DNA from: JASHVB01 sp035523995
GTDB lineage: Bacteria > Pseudomonadota > Alphaproteobacteria > Acetobacterales > Acetobacteraceae
DNA: 64,000 nucleotides
NCBI GenBank assembly: GCA_035523995.1
Contig: DATKPQ010000073.1
Span: 31,432 to 95,431 of the forward strand
Direction of reading: 5' to 3'
The notes under the pieces: model-generated
Seen by the model: only the letters and a program-made list of their open reading frames with translations
Databases searched by the model: none
What the model was told of the DNA's origin: nothing
Shown here: positions 17,528 through 26,201 of the stretch, one piece after another
Layout: each line of letters begins with the position of its first letter
Numbering within the stretch: position 1 is the stretch's first letter
Position numbers and translations under genes: made by a program

Positions 17528-18433
17528 ATGTCCGGGCCGTTGCCTCTTTTGGGTTTGCGCGCCTTCTCTGAAGTTGCGCGGGCAGGAAGCATGAAGACCG
17601 CGTCGCAGGCGCTCGGCGTAACGCCCGGCGCCGTGAGCCAGCAGGTGAAGGCGCTGGAGGCACGGCTGGGCGTGGTGTTATTCGAACGTCACAACCGCTC
17701 GCTGAAGCTGACTTCGGTCGGTGAACGCTTGCTGGCCGATGTGGCGGATGCGTTCGGGCGCATTGAAACGGCGCTGGAGACGATCGCGGAGGATCGTGCG
17801 GACCGCCGCCGCTCGCTGGTCGTGAGTACTACCGCGTCGTTTGCAGCGACCTGGCTGGTGCCACGGCTCGGGCATTTTGTCGCGGAGCATCCAGGGGCCG
17901 ATGTGCGAATCCAGACGACGCAGGATCTGGTGCCCATCAGCAACGGACCGGGTAGTGCGGATATTGCGATCCGGCACGGACTTGGCGACTGGCCCGGCCT
18001 TAACACGGTATCGCTGTTGCAGCCGCATCTGGTGCCGGTCGGCAGTCCCGCATTGCTGGCGGACGGCCCCCCGGTCCACGCACCGATGGACTGCCTGCGC
18101 TATCCCCTGCTGCATGATTCGCTTGGTGCAGACTGGCGGTTATGGCTGCGGGCCTTGGGTGCCGACCACCGCGATCCGCGCGTCGCGCGCGGTACCCGTT
18201 TTTCCGACGCGGGGCTGTTGATCCGTGCGGCGATTGCCGGGCAGGGCCTGGCATTGCTCCGCGATACCTATGTGGCGGACGAAATTGCAGCCGGGCGGTT
18301 GCAGCTTGCGATCGATGCACCGTGGCCGGCGCAATTTGCCTATTACATCGTGACACGGTCCGATCCGGCGGGTCGTTCGCCACTGGTTTCGCAGTTCAGC
18401 GATTGGCTGCGGCAGGAAGCGACGGCAGGCTGA
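17528..18433 (+). CDS. LysR-type transcriptional regulator (GcvA-like)
   Basis: A 301-residue DNA-binding regulator. The N-terminal winged helix-turn-helix is clear: LLGLRAFSEVARAGSMKTAS, then LGVTPGAVSQQVKALEARLG and LFERHNRSLKLTSVGERLL. The effector domain (residues about 90-295) contains the GcvA-group features RRRSLVVSTTASFAATWLVP and a final LPxIS-like region. The ATG at 17528 gives the standard length. LysR proteins usually regulate the divergent neighbour, here the GNAT-MFS-RraA operon whose first codon lies 183 bases away. The inducer is unknown. Confidence 0.88.
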   Translation: MSGPLPLLGLRAFSEVARAGSMKTASQALGVTPGAVSQQVKALEARLGVVLFERHNRSLKLTSVGERLLADVADAFGRIETALETIAEDRADRRRSLVVSTTASFAATWLVPRLGHFVAEHPGADVRIQTTQDLVPISNGPGSADIAIRHGLGDWPGLNTVSLLQPHLVPVGSPALLADGPPVHAPMDCLRYPLLHDSLGADWRLWLRALGADHRDPRVARGTRFSDAGLLIRAAIAGQGLALLRDTYVADEIAAGRLQLAIDAPWPAQFAYYIVTRSDPAGRSPLVSQFSDWLRQEATAG

Positions 18434-18528
18434 GTCGCGGCGTCTCGCTCCGCTCCTCGCCATGACTTGGAGCGGCGCCTCGCGACGACGGCGAGGCGCC
18501 CCAAGGCACTGTCAACGCGCAGTACACC
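18434..18528. repeat. Degenerate family A arm
   Basis: The segment 18442-18464 (TCTCGCTCCGCTCCTCGCCATGAC) resembles the right arm of the family A palindrome (GCTACGCTCCTCGCAATGAC). A recognisable left arm is absent, so this looks like a decayed or solo copy. It lies between convergent genes. Confidence 0.4.
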
Positions 18529-19299
18529 TCAGTACATGTTGTGCCCGCCGTTAACGTGGATGACTTGCCCGGACACGTATCCTCCGGCCGCACTGGCAAG
18601 GAACAGACAGGCGCCGGCGATCTCATCGACATGCCCGTAGCGGCCAAGCGGCACTTCGGAGATGATCCGTTCCCGCGGCTGGTGCACGTATTGCGACCAG
18701 TCGCGCACCGTATCGATCGGTCCGGGCGAAACAGTATTCGCGGTGATGCCGTCGGCACCGAACTCTCGCGCGATCGCCTTGGCCAGCCCGTGCATGCCCT
18801 GCTTTGCCGTAATGTTGGCGGCGCGCAACGTGACATGCCCCCAGAAGCCGTCGGCACCCGAGATCACGATAATTCGGCCCCATTTGTTCTCGCGCATATG
18901 CGGGATGGCATGGCTCGAAAGATAGAAGGCGGCAGTGAGGTTAGATCGCAACACGTCGTCCCATTCGTCGGGCGTGATCTCCAGGAACGGCCGCATCTTG
19001 CGGATGCCGACATTCGACACCACGACATCGATCCTGCCGAACGCATCGACGGTCTGCCGCACCATACGGCCGACCGCTTCGTCGTCGGCGACATCCGCCA
19101 GCACGGAGATTGCCTCGCTGCCGCGGGATTTGATAGCGGCAACGGCGTCATCCAGTGCTGCCTGGTCGCGATGGCCGTTCACCACGACTTTTGCACCGGC
19201 CGCGGCGAAGGCTTCGGCGACGGCGCGCCCGATATTGCGGCCCGAGCCGGTGATCAGCGCGACGCGGCCATCCAGGCGGAAGCTTTCGGTGGTGAGCAT
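18529..19299 (-). CDS. SDR-family oxidoreductase with altered YxxxK motif
   Basis: A 256-residue Rossmann-fold protein. The cofactor loop is ITGSGRNIGRA (T-G-x3-G-x-G), followed by the conserved VSNVGIRKM (N-A-G equivalent), VISGADG (catalytic Ser region) and SPGPIDT. Where classical SDRs have Tyr-x-x-x-Lys, this protein reads Asn-Ile-Thr-Ala-Lys: the lysine is kept but the tyrosine is asparagine. I recall close variants lacking Tyr within SDR families, so this may define a subgroup and not a dead enzyme. The ATG at 19299 follows on a region of proline-rich codons that is not part of the family. Confidence 0.82.
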   Translation of the reverse strand: MLTTESFRLDGRVALITGSGRNIGRAVAEAFAAAGAKVVVNGHRDQAALDDAVAAIKSRGSEAISVLADVADDEAVGRMVRQTVDAFGRIDVVVSNVGIRKMRPFLEITPDEWDDVLRSNLTAAFYLSSHAIPHMRENKWGRIIVISGADGFWGHVTLRAANITAKQGMHGLAKAIAREFGADGITANTVSPGPIDTVRDWSQYVHQPRERIISEVPLGRYGHVDEIAGACLFLASAAGGYVSGQVIHVNGGHNMY

Positions 19300-19385
19300 G
19301 GTGCGGTTTGACCCCTCTTCTCCTGCCCCCTCGCACAAGGGAGGGGAGAGGCTAATGACGTAGACCCCCACCGGAATGGCACGGG

Positions 19386-19760
19386 TTCTGCCTCACGGAA
19401 CGGCGTATCGCTTTCCGCGCGTTCGCGCAGCAGACGCGAGGGCGCCCAGCATTCACCGGATTGCTGATGCCAGGAAGCGATCTGATTGTACACGTAGCGT
19501 ACGCCGATGCCATCGGCCCAGTACATCAGCCGCCGCGCTAGCGCGGGAAGCGGAAGCCGTGCAGCCATATCACGTCGACATCGGAGGCGCGGCACGCCTT
19601 GCCCTTGTCCCATATGCTGCCGGCTTCATTGGCCGATGAGAACGACGAACGGTGCGCGGTTCACCACATCGTCCAGTTTTGCAAACTCCGGCTTCTTTAT
19701 GTCCATGCGTTCGAACATCGCTTCTCCCACGACGCCGGCCCCCCTGATGTCGTCATAGCC
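19386..19760 (-). pseudogene. Remnant of a FadJ/FadB-type 3-hydroxyacyl-CoA dehydrogenase
   Basis: Three fragments in family order can be read on the minus strand. First, 19739-19629: AGVVGEAMFERMDIKKPEFA, like the NAD-binding-domain I-E-A-V-F-E-D-M segment. Second, about 19600-19531: RASDVDVIWLHGF followed by a stop, then RGG. Third, after a +1 frameshift, 19529-19386: LMYWADGIGVRYVYNQIASW, SGECWAPSRLL and FREAE, matching the C-terminal end of FadJ-like enzymes. The crotonase part and most of the dehydrogenase domain are missing. The gene was an enzyme of fatty-acid beta-oxidation; what remains cannot encode an active protein. The stretch from there to 20001 holds no other gene. Confidence 0.65.
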
Positions 19761-20001
19761 GGCAACGGGGTGACGGCATGGCCGCCGGCGTTCCAATTCA
19801 TCCTGCGCCAGGCTGCCGCGTTTCACCGACGTGGCCAAATTGGCGCGAAAGCGCTCCATGTCACGGCTCAGCGCTTGTTCTGTCGCGTCCATAATCGTCA
19901 CGTCAAAACGACGACAAAGAAGGCTTCGTCCCAAAACCGCGGCCCCGCTGGCCTTTGCCCCACCGATGCGCCATGATCCGCCCAACTTCATCGGGGTTTT
20001 C

Positions 20002-20898
20002 ATGCCGTTTCGCTTCCGGGCCGCTGCCCGTCTCAGCCTTGCCGCGGTGGCCGCGGCGGCGCTCGTCTCCGCCGCTGCCTGGGCACAAAGCCCGGCCCCA
20101 TCAACCCCCGTCCCTGACCCCGTCGTCGCCAAGGTGGGTAACCAGACGATCTTGCTCTCGGACCTGCAGCAGGCCGCCCAGAGCCTGCCGCACAACGCGC
20201 AGGAAATGCCGCCGGACCAACTGTATCCTGCCCTGCTGGACCAGATGATCGACGGCCTGGCTCTGGTGGCGGAGGCAAAGCGCACCGGCCTGGACAACGA
20301 CCCGGCAGTGCAGCGCGAGGTCCAGATGGCCGAGGACCGCGCCCTGGAAGCCGCCGTGCTGCATAAGACGGTCGCGCCGATGGTCACCGAGGCTGCCGTC
20401 CAGGCCCGCTATCAGGCCACCATCGCCGGCAAGCCCGGCGAGGAGGAGGTCCACGCCCGCCACATCCTGGTTGACGACGAGGCAACCGCGAAGAAGATCA
20501 TCGCCGATCTCGACAAGGGCGCCGATTTCGCCGCCCTCTCCAAGCAGTACAGCAAGGATCCCGGGGCAGCGCAGCAGGGCGGCGACCTCGGCTGGTTCAA
20601 AAAGAGCGAGATGGTGCCGGCCTTTGCCGACGCCGCGTTCGCCCTGAAGCCCGGCCAGATCACCCAGACCCCGGTCCACACCCAGTTCGGCTGGCACGTG
20701 ATCCAGGTGCTGGGCACCCGCCAGGCGCCGGCTCCGACCTTCGAGCAAGCTGCCCCCGAACTGCGTCAGGCGATGATCCAGGAATACGTGCAGCAGGTGG
20801 TGACGAAGGCCCGCGCCCAGGTGACGGTACAGAAGTTCAACCTGGACGGGTCGCCGATCCGCGCCACCGACAGCGCCCAGCCGCCGTCGAGCAAATAG
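20002..20898 (+). CDS. Parvulin-type peptidyl-prolyl isomerase, exported
   Basis: A 298-residue periplasmic foldase. The signal peptide is clear (basic MPFRFRAAAR, hydrophobic LSLAAVAAAALVSAAAWA, cleavage A-W-A-Q). A SurA/PpiC-type helical N-domain spans residues about 30-145. The parvulin domain follows at about 148-245, with EVHARHILVDDEATA, KDPGAAQQGGDLGWF and FGWHVIQVLGTR. The C-terminal tail is helical, then disordered. It probably assists outer-membrane protein folding. It is 37 bases upstream of argJ, an arrangement common in Alphaproteobacteria as I recall. The ATG at 20002 is the only start that gives a proper signal peptide. Confidence 0.88.
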   Translation: MPFRFRAAARLSLAAVAAAALVSAAAWAQSPAPSTPVPDPVVAKVGNQTILLSDLQQAAQSLPHNAQEMPPDQLYPALLDQMIDGLALVAEAKRTGLDNDPAVQREVQMAEDRALEAAVLHKTVAPMVTEAAVQARYQATIAGKPGEEEVHARHILVDDEATAKKIIADLDKGADFAALSKQYSKDPGAAQQGGDLGWFKKSEMVPAFADAAFALKPGQITQTPVHTQFGWHVIQVLGTRQAPAPTFEQAAPELRQAMIQEYVQQVVTKARAQVTVQKFNLDGSPIRATDSAQPPSSK

Positions 20899-20935
20899 CC
20901 GTCCTGCCCAAAGTCATTCTGTCGTGGGGGGAAAC

Positions 20936-22210
20936 GTGATCAACTCGTCCAGCGGCGCGCCCACTGGCGCGTGGAAGCCGTCGGGGCCAGCCGTCTCGCC
21001 ATTGGCCGTGCCGCTGCCGGAGCTACCGCCGATGGCAGGCGTGCGGCTCGGGGCAACGGCGGCGGGTATCCGCTACCAGGGTCGCACCGACTTGGTGATG
21101 ATGGAGGTCGCGGCCGGCAGCACGGTGGCGGGTGTCTTCACCTCGAACAAGTGCCCTGGTGCCCCGGTCGACTGGTGCCGCGGCGCGCTGAAGGGGCGCA
21201 AGGCGCGGCTGGTGGTCGTGAATGCCGGCAATGCCAACGTGTTCACCGGCCGCGCCGGCCGCGAAACCTGCGAGGCCACCGCCGAGGCGGCCGCCGCCCT
21301 GGTCGGCTGCCCGCCGCGGCAGGTGTTCATCGCCTCCACCGGCGTGATCGGCGAGGTGCTGCCGCATGAGAAGCTGGTGGCCGCCTTGCCTGTCCTGCAT
21401 GCAGGGCTGCGCCCGGATCGGTGGGAGGATGCCGCGCGCGGCATCATGACCACGGACACCTTCCCGAAGGCGTCCACCCGCACCGCGCTGATCGGCGGCG
21501 AGGCGGTGCGCATCACCGGCTTCGCCAAGGGCAGCGGCATGATCGCCCCCGATATGGCGACCATGCTGTGTTTCCTGTTCACCGACGCCAAGGTGCCCGC
21601 GCCTGTCTTGCAGAAGCTGCTGAAGGCCGGAGTGGATCGGTCGTTCAACTGCACCACGGTCGATTCGGACACGTCCACATCCGACACGGTCCTATTGTTT
21701 GCCACCGGCGAGACGAGGCATCCGCGCGTCCCGGCCGAGGGCGGCCCGATGCTGCGCGACTTCACCCGCGCCCTGGAGGCCGTGTTGATGGACCTCGCGC
21801 TGATGGTGGTGCGGGACGGCGAGGGCGCGCAGAAGCTGGTGCGGATCGATGTCACGGGCGCAACGAACGCGCGCTCCGCCAAGCGGGTGGCGATGGCGGT
21901 GGCAAACTCGCCGCTGGTGAAGACGGCGATCGCCGGCGAGGACGCGAACTGGGGCCGGATCGTGATGGCGGTCGGCAAAGCGGGCGAGCCCGCGGATCGC
22001 GACCGGCTGTCGGTGGGGGTCGGTGGGGTATGGATGGCGCGCGACGGCGCGGTGGTGCCGGGCTACGACGAGGCGCCCGTGGTGGCCCACATGAAAGGGC
22101 GGGAGCTGGAGATCGCGGTCGATCTGGCGCTCGGGCGTGGCCGCGCGACCGTGTGGACCTGCGACCTGACGCACGGCTACATCGATATCAACGGATCCTA
22201 CCGGAGCTGA
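20936..22210 (+). CDS. argJ: Bifunctional ornithine/glutamate N-acetyltransferase
   Basis: About 424 residues of the ArgJ family, which transfers acetyl from N-acetylornithine to glutamate (and may use acetyl-CoA), recycling acetyl groups in arginine synthesis. The self-cleavage site is visible as PDMATML; Thr209 becomes the N-terminal nucleophile of the beta subunit. Other signatures are VFTSNKCPGAPV, NAGNANVFTG, IASTGVIGE, MTTDTFPK and the C-terminal DLTHGYIDINGSYRS. The GTG at 20936, preceded by GGGGGGAAAC, is preferred over a GTG at 20924. It is co-directional with the upstream foldase gene. Confidence 0.95.
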   Translation: MINSSSGAPTGAWKPSGPAVSPLAVPLPELPPMAGVRLGATAAGIRYQGRTDLVMMEVAAGSTVAGVFTSNKCPGAPVDWCRGALKGRKARLVVVNAGNANVFTGRAGRETCEATAEAAAALVGCPPRQVFIASTGVIGEVLPHEKLVAALPVLHAGLRPDRWEDAARGIMTTDTFPKASTRTALIGGEAVRITGFAKGSGMIAPDMATMLCFLFTDAKVPAPVLQKLLKAGVDRSFNCTTVDSDTSTSDTVLLFATGETRHPRVPAEGGPMLRDFTRALEAVLMDLALMVVRDGEGAQKLVRIDVTGATNARSAKRVAMAVANSPLVKTAIAGEDANWGRIVMAVGKAGEPADRDRLSVGVGGVWMARDGAVVPGYDEAPVVAHMKGRELEIAVDLALGRGRATVWTCDLTHGYIDINGSYRS

Positions 22211-22701
22211 GGTATGGCTTACGGCGCGCGCCGGACGCGCGGTCAGCCGTTTTCGAAAGGTACTGGTCCGGCGCCGTGCGTTAGTCCGGCTCTCGCCGTT
22301 TGAAGCTATGGCGTGCGGCGTAACCGTGATTTCGCGGCAACAATGACGAGCGACGTTTGTACTAACGATCCCATGGGCGCGCTGGATCGTTGCCCAACGG
22401 CCTGGACATTTGGTATCATGCCACGGCCTGCGACCGTGCGGATGCGGTATTCTATTCGCCGTAGAACAGTGGTGGAAGTGGAACAGTGGTCGAACAGGAG
22501 GCTTGCGCTGAGTCGAGGATTGGCGCACGGACCTGCCGACGATAACATTTCGTACAACAATTCAGGGATTTGGGAGTGGCCCGGATCCTGTATTATGCAA
22601 TTGCCATCGTGATGCGGGACGGGCGGTGTGGAAGCGGCGGAGCGTAGCTTGCGCATGTACTCCTGGATCGCGATCGTCACGGTGTCACTTCAGGAGGTTT
22701 A
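22211..22701. other. Long upstream region of the gmd locus
   Basis: About 490 bases of noticeably lower GC than the genes on either side. No convincing gene is seen on either strand. TATTAT at 22591-22596 could be a -10 element of a promoter, but the sequence upstream matches a -35 box only weakly. CAGGAGG just before 22702 is the ribosome-binding site of gmd. Such AT-rich leaders often precede polysaccharide loci. Confidence 0.4.
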
Positions 22702-23685
22702 ATGCCCACCGCGCTTATCACGGGAATTACTGGCCAGGATGGGGCCTATCTGTCTCAATTTCTGCTTCACCATGGCTACCGGGTGGTCGGGCTGTTGCGG
22801 CGTTCTGCCTCCTCGGACGTGATCGGGACTCGCCTGCGATGGCTGAATGTCCTGGATGACGTGGAATTGATAGATGGCGACCTCATCGACCTGTCCAGCC
22901 TGATCCGCGTGATGGACAAGATCAGGCCGGATGAGGTGTACAACCTCGCGGCCCAGAGCTTTGTAGCGACCTCCTGGCAGCAGCCGCTTCTCACTGGTAG
23001 CGTCACCGGGCTTGGGGCGGCAAACGTCCTGGAAGCTGTACGCATCGTGCAGCCCGGTGCACGGTTCTATCAGGCCTCCTCCTCCGAAATGTTCGGCAAG
23101 GTCCAGGAGCCCCTCCAATCGGAACGCACCCCATTTTATCCGCGCAGCCCTTACGCCGCGGCGAAATTGTTTGCTCATTGGATGACGGTGAACTACCGCG
23201 AAAGCTTCGGCCTGCATGCCTCTTCTGGCATCCTGTTCAACCATGAGAGCCCGTTGCGCGGAATCGAGTTTGTTTCGCGCAAAATCACCGACGGGGTTGC
23301 CCGGATCAAGCTGGGCCTTGCCAAGGAACTCGCGCTTGGCAACCTGGAGGCCAAACGCGATTGGGGTCATGCGCGAGATTATGTACGCGCGATGTGGCTT
23401 ATGTTGCAGCAGGATGCCCCCGACGATTTTGTGGTGGCGACCGGCCAGACCCATTCGGTACGCACCTTCGCCCAGATGGCCTTCGCCTATGTCGGCCTGA
23501 ATTTCGAGGACTGGGTCGTCGTTTCCGATGACCTGAAGCGTCCGGCGGAGGTTCAATTCTTGCTCGGCGACCCATCGAAGGCACGCCAGCAGCTGGGTTG
23601 GGAACCCACAGTGACGCTCGAAGGCATGATCGGTGAGATGGTCGAGGCCGACCTCGCCCGGTATCGCGTCACGCTTCTGAAATGA
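22702..23685 (+). CDS. gmd: GDP-mannose 4,6-dehydratase
   Basis: A 327-residue short-chain dehydrogenase of the extended family. NADP site: LITGITGQDGAYLSQ, followed by LRRSAS. Catalytic residues: SSSEMFGKV (Ser/Thr-Glu region) and SPYAAAKLFAHWM (Tyr-x-x-x-Lys). The downstream LFNHESPLRG and FVSRKIT are hallmark substrate-binding blocks of GDP-mannose dehydratases. It makes GDP-4-keto-6-deoxy-mannose. The length is somewhat shorter than the E. coli enzyme, as in bacterial A-band loci. Its stop overlaps the start of the reductase by four bases, so both steps are coupled. AGGAGG precedes the start. Confidence 0.93.
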   Translation: MPTALITGITGQDGAYLSQFLLHHGYRVVGLLRRSASSDVIGTRLRWLNVLDDVELIDGDLIDLSSLIRVMDKIRPDEVYNLAAQSFVATSWQQPLLTGSVTGLGAANVLEAVRIVQPGARFYQASSSEMFGKVQEPLQSERTPFYPRSPYAAAKLFAHWMTVNYRESFGLHASSGILFNHESPLRGIEFVSRKITDGVARIKLGLAKELALGNLEAKRDWGHARDYVRAMWLMLQQDAPDDFVVATGQTHSVRTFAQMAFAYVGLNFEDWVVVSDDLKRPAEVQFLLGDPSKARQQLGWEPTVTLEGMIGEMVEADLARYRVTLLK

Positions 23686-24623
23686 CCGAGACGCTGCGCC
23701 GGATTCTCGTTACGGGCGCGTCGGGCTTTGTCGGCGGCCATTTGTTGCCGCGCCTTGCGGCCGCCTATCCGGGTGCGGAGGTGCTGACCCCTGAGTTCGA
23801 CGTCCGCGACCGGGCGGCCGTCCTGGCTGCCATCGGAGAATCGCAGGCCGATGTGTGCGTGCATCTGGCGGGCCAGGCCGCCGTTGCCGCCGCCCAGCAG
23901 GATAGCGACAGCGCCTGGCAGGTGAACCTGCATGGCACGCTTCATGTCGCCCAGGCGATTCTGCAATGCCTGCCGCAATGCCGGCTGGTCCACATCTCCA
24001 GCGCGGACGCGTATGGCAGCTCATTTCGTGATGGTGCGCAGTTGTCGGAGGATGCGCCGCTGGCGCCGATGAACACCTACGGCGCCACCAAGGCGGCTGC
24101 CGACCTCGCGCTGGGCAGCATGGTGGGGCAGGGACTGCGGGTCATCCGGCTGCGGCCGGTCAACCACACCGGGCCAGGCCAGACGCCGAGCTTCGTCGTA
24201 CCGGCCTTCGCCCGCCAGGTCGCACGCATCGCTGCCGGCCTGCAGGAGCCGCGACTGGAGGTTGGCAATATCGAAACCTTACGGGACTTCCTGGATGTGC
24301 GTGACGTTTGCGCAGCCTATTGCGCCTGCGCCGGTAGCGGTGACTCGTTGAAGCCAGGCACGATCCTGAACATTGCGTCCGGCCAACCACGCCGCATTCG
24401 CGATATACTCACCGCCCTGTTGCAGCTCGCCGGAATAACCGCCGATATCCAGATTGACCAATCCCGGGTGCGGGCGGACGATCTTCCGGTGACCGCTGTC
24501 GATGCTTCCCGCGCGCATGATTTGCTGCAATGGGAGCCGGCAATCGCTTGGGAGCAGACCTTGCAGGACGTGCTGAATGACTGGCGCACCCGGATCTTTT
24601 CGGAACAGCAGGGCCAGTCGTGA
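23682..24623 (+). CDS. rmd: GDP-4-keto-6-deoxy-mannose reductase (RMD-like)
   Basis: A 313-residue NAD(P)-dependent extended SDR with loop TGASGFVGGHLL, HLAGQAAVAAAQ, ISSADAYGS and catalytic YGATKAAAD. RMD enzymes reduce the Gmd product to GDP-D-rhamnose; related enzymes make GDP-6-deoxy-D-talose. Immediate coupling to gmd supports this role, but the product stereochemistry cannot be read from sequence. The stop overlaps the next glycosyltransferase gene by four bases, giving a gmd-rmd-glycosyltransferase-glycosyltransferase operon for a D-rhamnose-containing surface polymer. Confidence 0.82.
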   Translation: MTETLRRILVTGASGFVGGHLLPRLAAAYPGAEVLTPEFDVRDRAAVLAAIGESQADVCVHLAGQAAVAAAQQDSDSAWQVNLHGTLHVAQAILQCLPQCRLVHISSADAYGSSFRDGAQLSEDAPLAPMNTYGATKAAADLALGSMVGQGLRVIRLRPVNHTGPGQTPSFVVPAFARQVARIAAGLQEPRLEVGNIETLRDFLDVRDVCAAYCACAGSGDSLKPGTILNIASGQPRRIRDILTALLQLAGITADIQIDQSRVRADDLPVTAVDASRAHDLLQWEPAIAWEQTLQDVLNDWRTRIFSEQQGQS

Positions 24624-26179
24624 CCGTGCGGCTCTGGATCGATGTCGAGGATCTGTTCGAATATGCACAGCGGAATCCGCGACCCAGCGGAATCCAAAGG
24701 ATGTCATTCGAGATATGCCGTGCCTTGTACGAACGGTACGGACACACTGGGCTAATCCAATTTGTACGTCACCATGGCATGCGCAGCGATTTTGGCATTG
24801 TAACATGGGAAGAGGTGGCGGCGCTGTTCTGCGACATGACTTCGGGAGTGCGGCAACAGTCCGTGCTGTCGCAGCAACCCACGCCACGAGGCCGTGCCGC
24901 GCCGTTCGTCAAGAAATTCGTGCTGGTGCTGCCGTCCGATCTGCGGGTCCCAGTGCAGGATGCGCTTGCGCTTCAACTCAAGGCATTTCGTGCCTGGCAG
25001 ACCGCCGGTCGGTCGTTCATGGCAGCTTTGCGACGCACGGCAATGGCCGCCGCCCGGCGAATACGGAGCAATGTGGTCCGGTTAGCAAGCCACCAGAGGA
25101 CGCAGCTCTCGCGTGTCCGTGTGGTCGATCAGTTCGCTAAGATGGCGGGTCCAAGCGACATCTTGCTCGCGCTCGGCGCGTCATGGACTCATCCCGACTA
25201 CCCTGGATTGCTAAAATTGCAACGGTCCCGGCACGGCCTCCACGTGGCAGCGCTGATCTACGATCTTATTCCATTGCGCTGCCCCGAATGGTTCGATCCG
25301 CACTATAGAGAGAGCGTGGCGCACTGGTTCAGGAATATCGTGCCCGAATGCCGGTATCTGTTGGCGATTTCGCAGGCCGTTGCGCGCGACATAGAGTTGT
25401 ATGCGGGGCGGGAAAATATCGTTCTGCCACCACGTGTCGTGCCTATCCCGGTCGGCACTGGCTTTGATCCCTTGCCTTCGGTTCTTCCAAAAAATGGTGA
25501 CGGCCTTCCCGAACCTGGCACGTACGTGCTGTTCGTTTCGACTATAGAGATACGTAAAAACCATGCGCTGCTGTTCCGGGTCTGGTGCCGGTTGCTGGAT
25601 GAGATGCCGTGGGACCAGGTTCCCACTCTTGTGTTTGCTGGCCGCGTGGGGACGTTGGTTGGCGATCTGATGCAGCAGGTTGCCAACACGAACTATCTTG
25701 GCGGAAAATTGATAATACTTGACAATATTGACGATGCGGAATTGGCTTCCTTGTATCAGGGATGCATGTTTACGGTGTTCCCGTCCCTCTATGAGGGCTG
25801 GGGCCTGCCGGTGACGGAGAGTCTTGCCTTTGGCAAGCCGTGCCTGATCGCCAATCGCACGTCGTTGCCCGAAGCGGGAGGAAGCCTGGCGCGCAGGTTC
25901 AATCCCGACAACCTGGACGACGCTTACCAGGCCATCCGCCGCGTCATCGAAAATCCGGCCGAATTGGAAGAATGGGCCGCCAAAATCCGCGACAGTTTCA
26001 AGCCTGTTCCGTGGTCAGCGACAGCCGAGGCCCTGCTGGAAGCGCTTGACCTGCGTCGGATGCTCGCGACGGAAACGGCGCAGCGCTGCCCCGGACTGGA
26101 ACCAGCTGGCGAGGCGTTCTCCGCGCCGCGGCACCACGAGACGGTTGCCATCGCCGATCGTGCACTGGGCGCGGACTAG
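24620..26179 (+). CDS. Glycosyltransferase family 4, long
   Basis: A 519-residue GT-B enzyme. The N-terminal part starts LWIDVEDLFEYAQ and has SGIQRMSFEICRAL, a motif shared with the downstream fusion protein. The helical region between residues 80 and 180 has no clear homology. The C-terminal catalytic domain has VSTIEIRKNHALL, VFAGRVGTL, FTVFPSLYEGWGLPVTESL (E-x7-E) and NRTSLPEAGG. It should transfer a sugar, plausibly rhamnose from the GDP-sugar made by the two genes upstream, to a lipid-linked chain. Four-base overlap with rmd and 22 bases before the next gene. Confidence 0.8.
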   Translation: MTVRLWIDVEDLFEYAQRNPRPSGIQRMSFEICRALYERYGHTGLIQFVRHHGMRSDFGIVTWEEVAALFCDMTSGVRQQSVLSQQPTPRGRAAPFVKKFVLVLPSDLRVPVQDALALQLKAFRAWQTAGRSFMAALRRTAMAAARRIRSNVVRLASHQRTQLSRVRVVDQFAKMAGPSDILLALGASWTHPDYPGLLKLQRSRHGLHVAALIYDLIPLRCPEWFDPHYRESVAHWFRNIVPECRYLLAISQAVARDIELYAGRENIVLPPRVVPIPVGTGFDPLPSVLPKNGDGLPEPGTYVLFVSTIEIRKNHALLFRVWCRLLDEMPWDQVPTLVFAGRVGTLVGDLMQQVANTNYLGGKLIILDNIDDAELASLYQGCMFTVFPSLYEGWGLPVTESLAFGKPCLIANRTSLPEAGGSLARRFNPDNLDDAYQAIRRVIENPAELEEWAAKIRDSFKPVPWSATAEALLEALDLRRMLATETAQRCPGLEPAGEAFSAPRHHETVAIADRALGAD

Positions 26180-26201
26180 CGGCATCGCGGGGCGCGGCGG
26201 C

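Noticed and set aside
19376..19391. Another sigma-54 site (TGGCAC-N5-CTGCC)
   Set aside because: Only part of the -12 element fits, and no intact gene starts within 600 bases downstream on that strand.
22306..22680. A 124-codon minus-strand frame upstream of gmd
   Set aside because: No recognisable domain, signal or ribosome-binding site; it fills a lower-GC leader where random frames of this length can occur.
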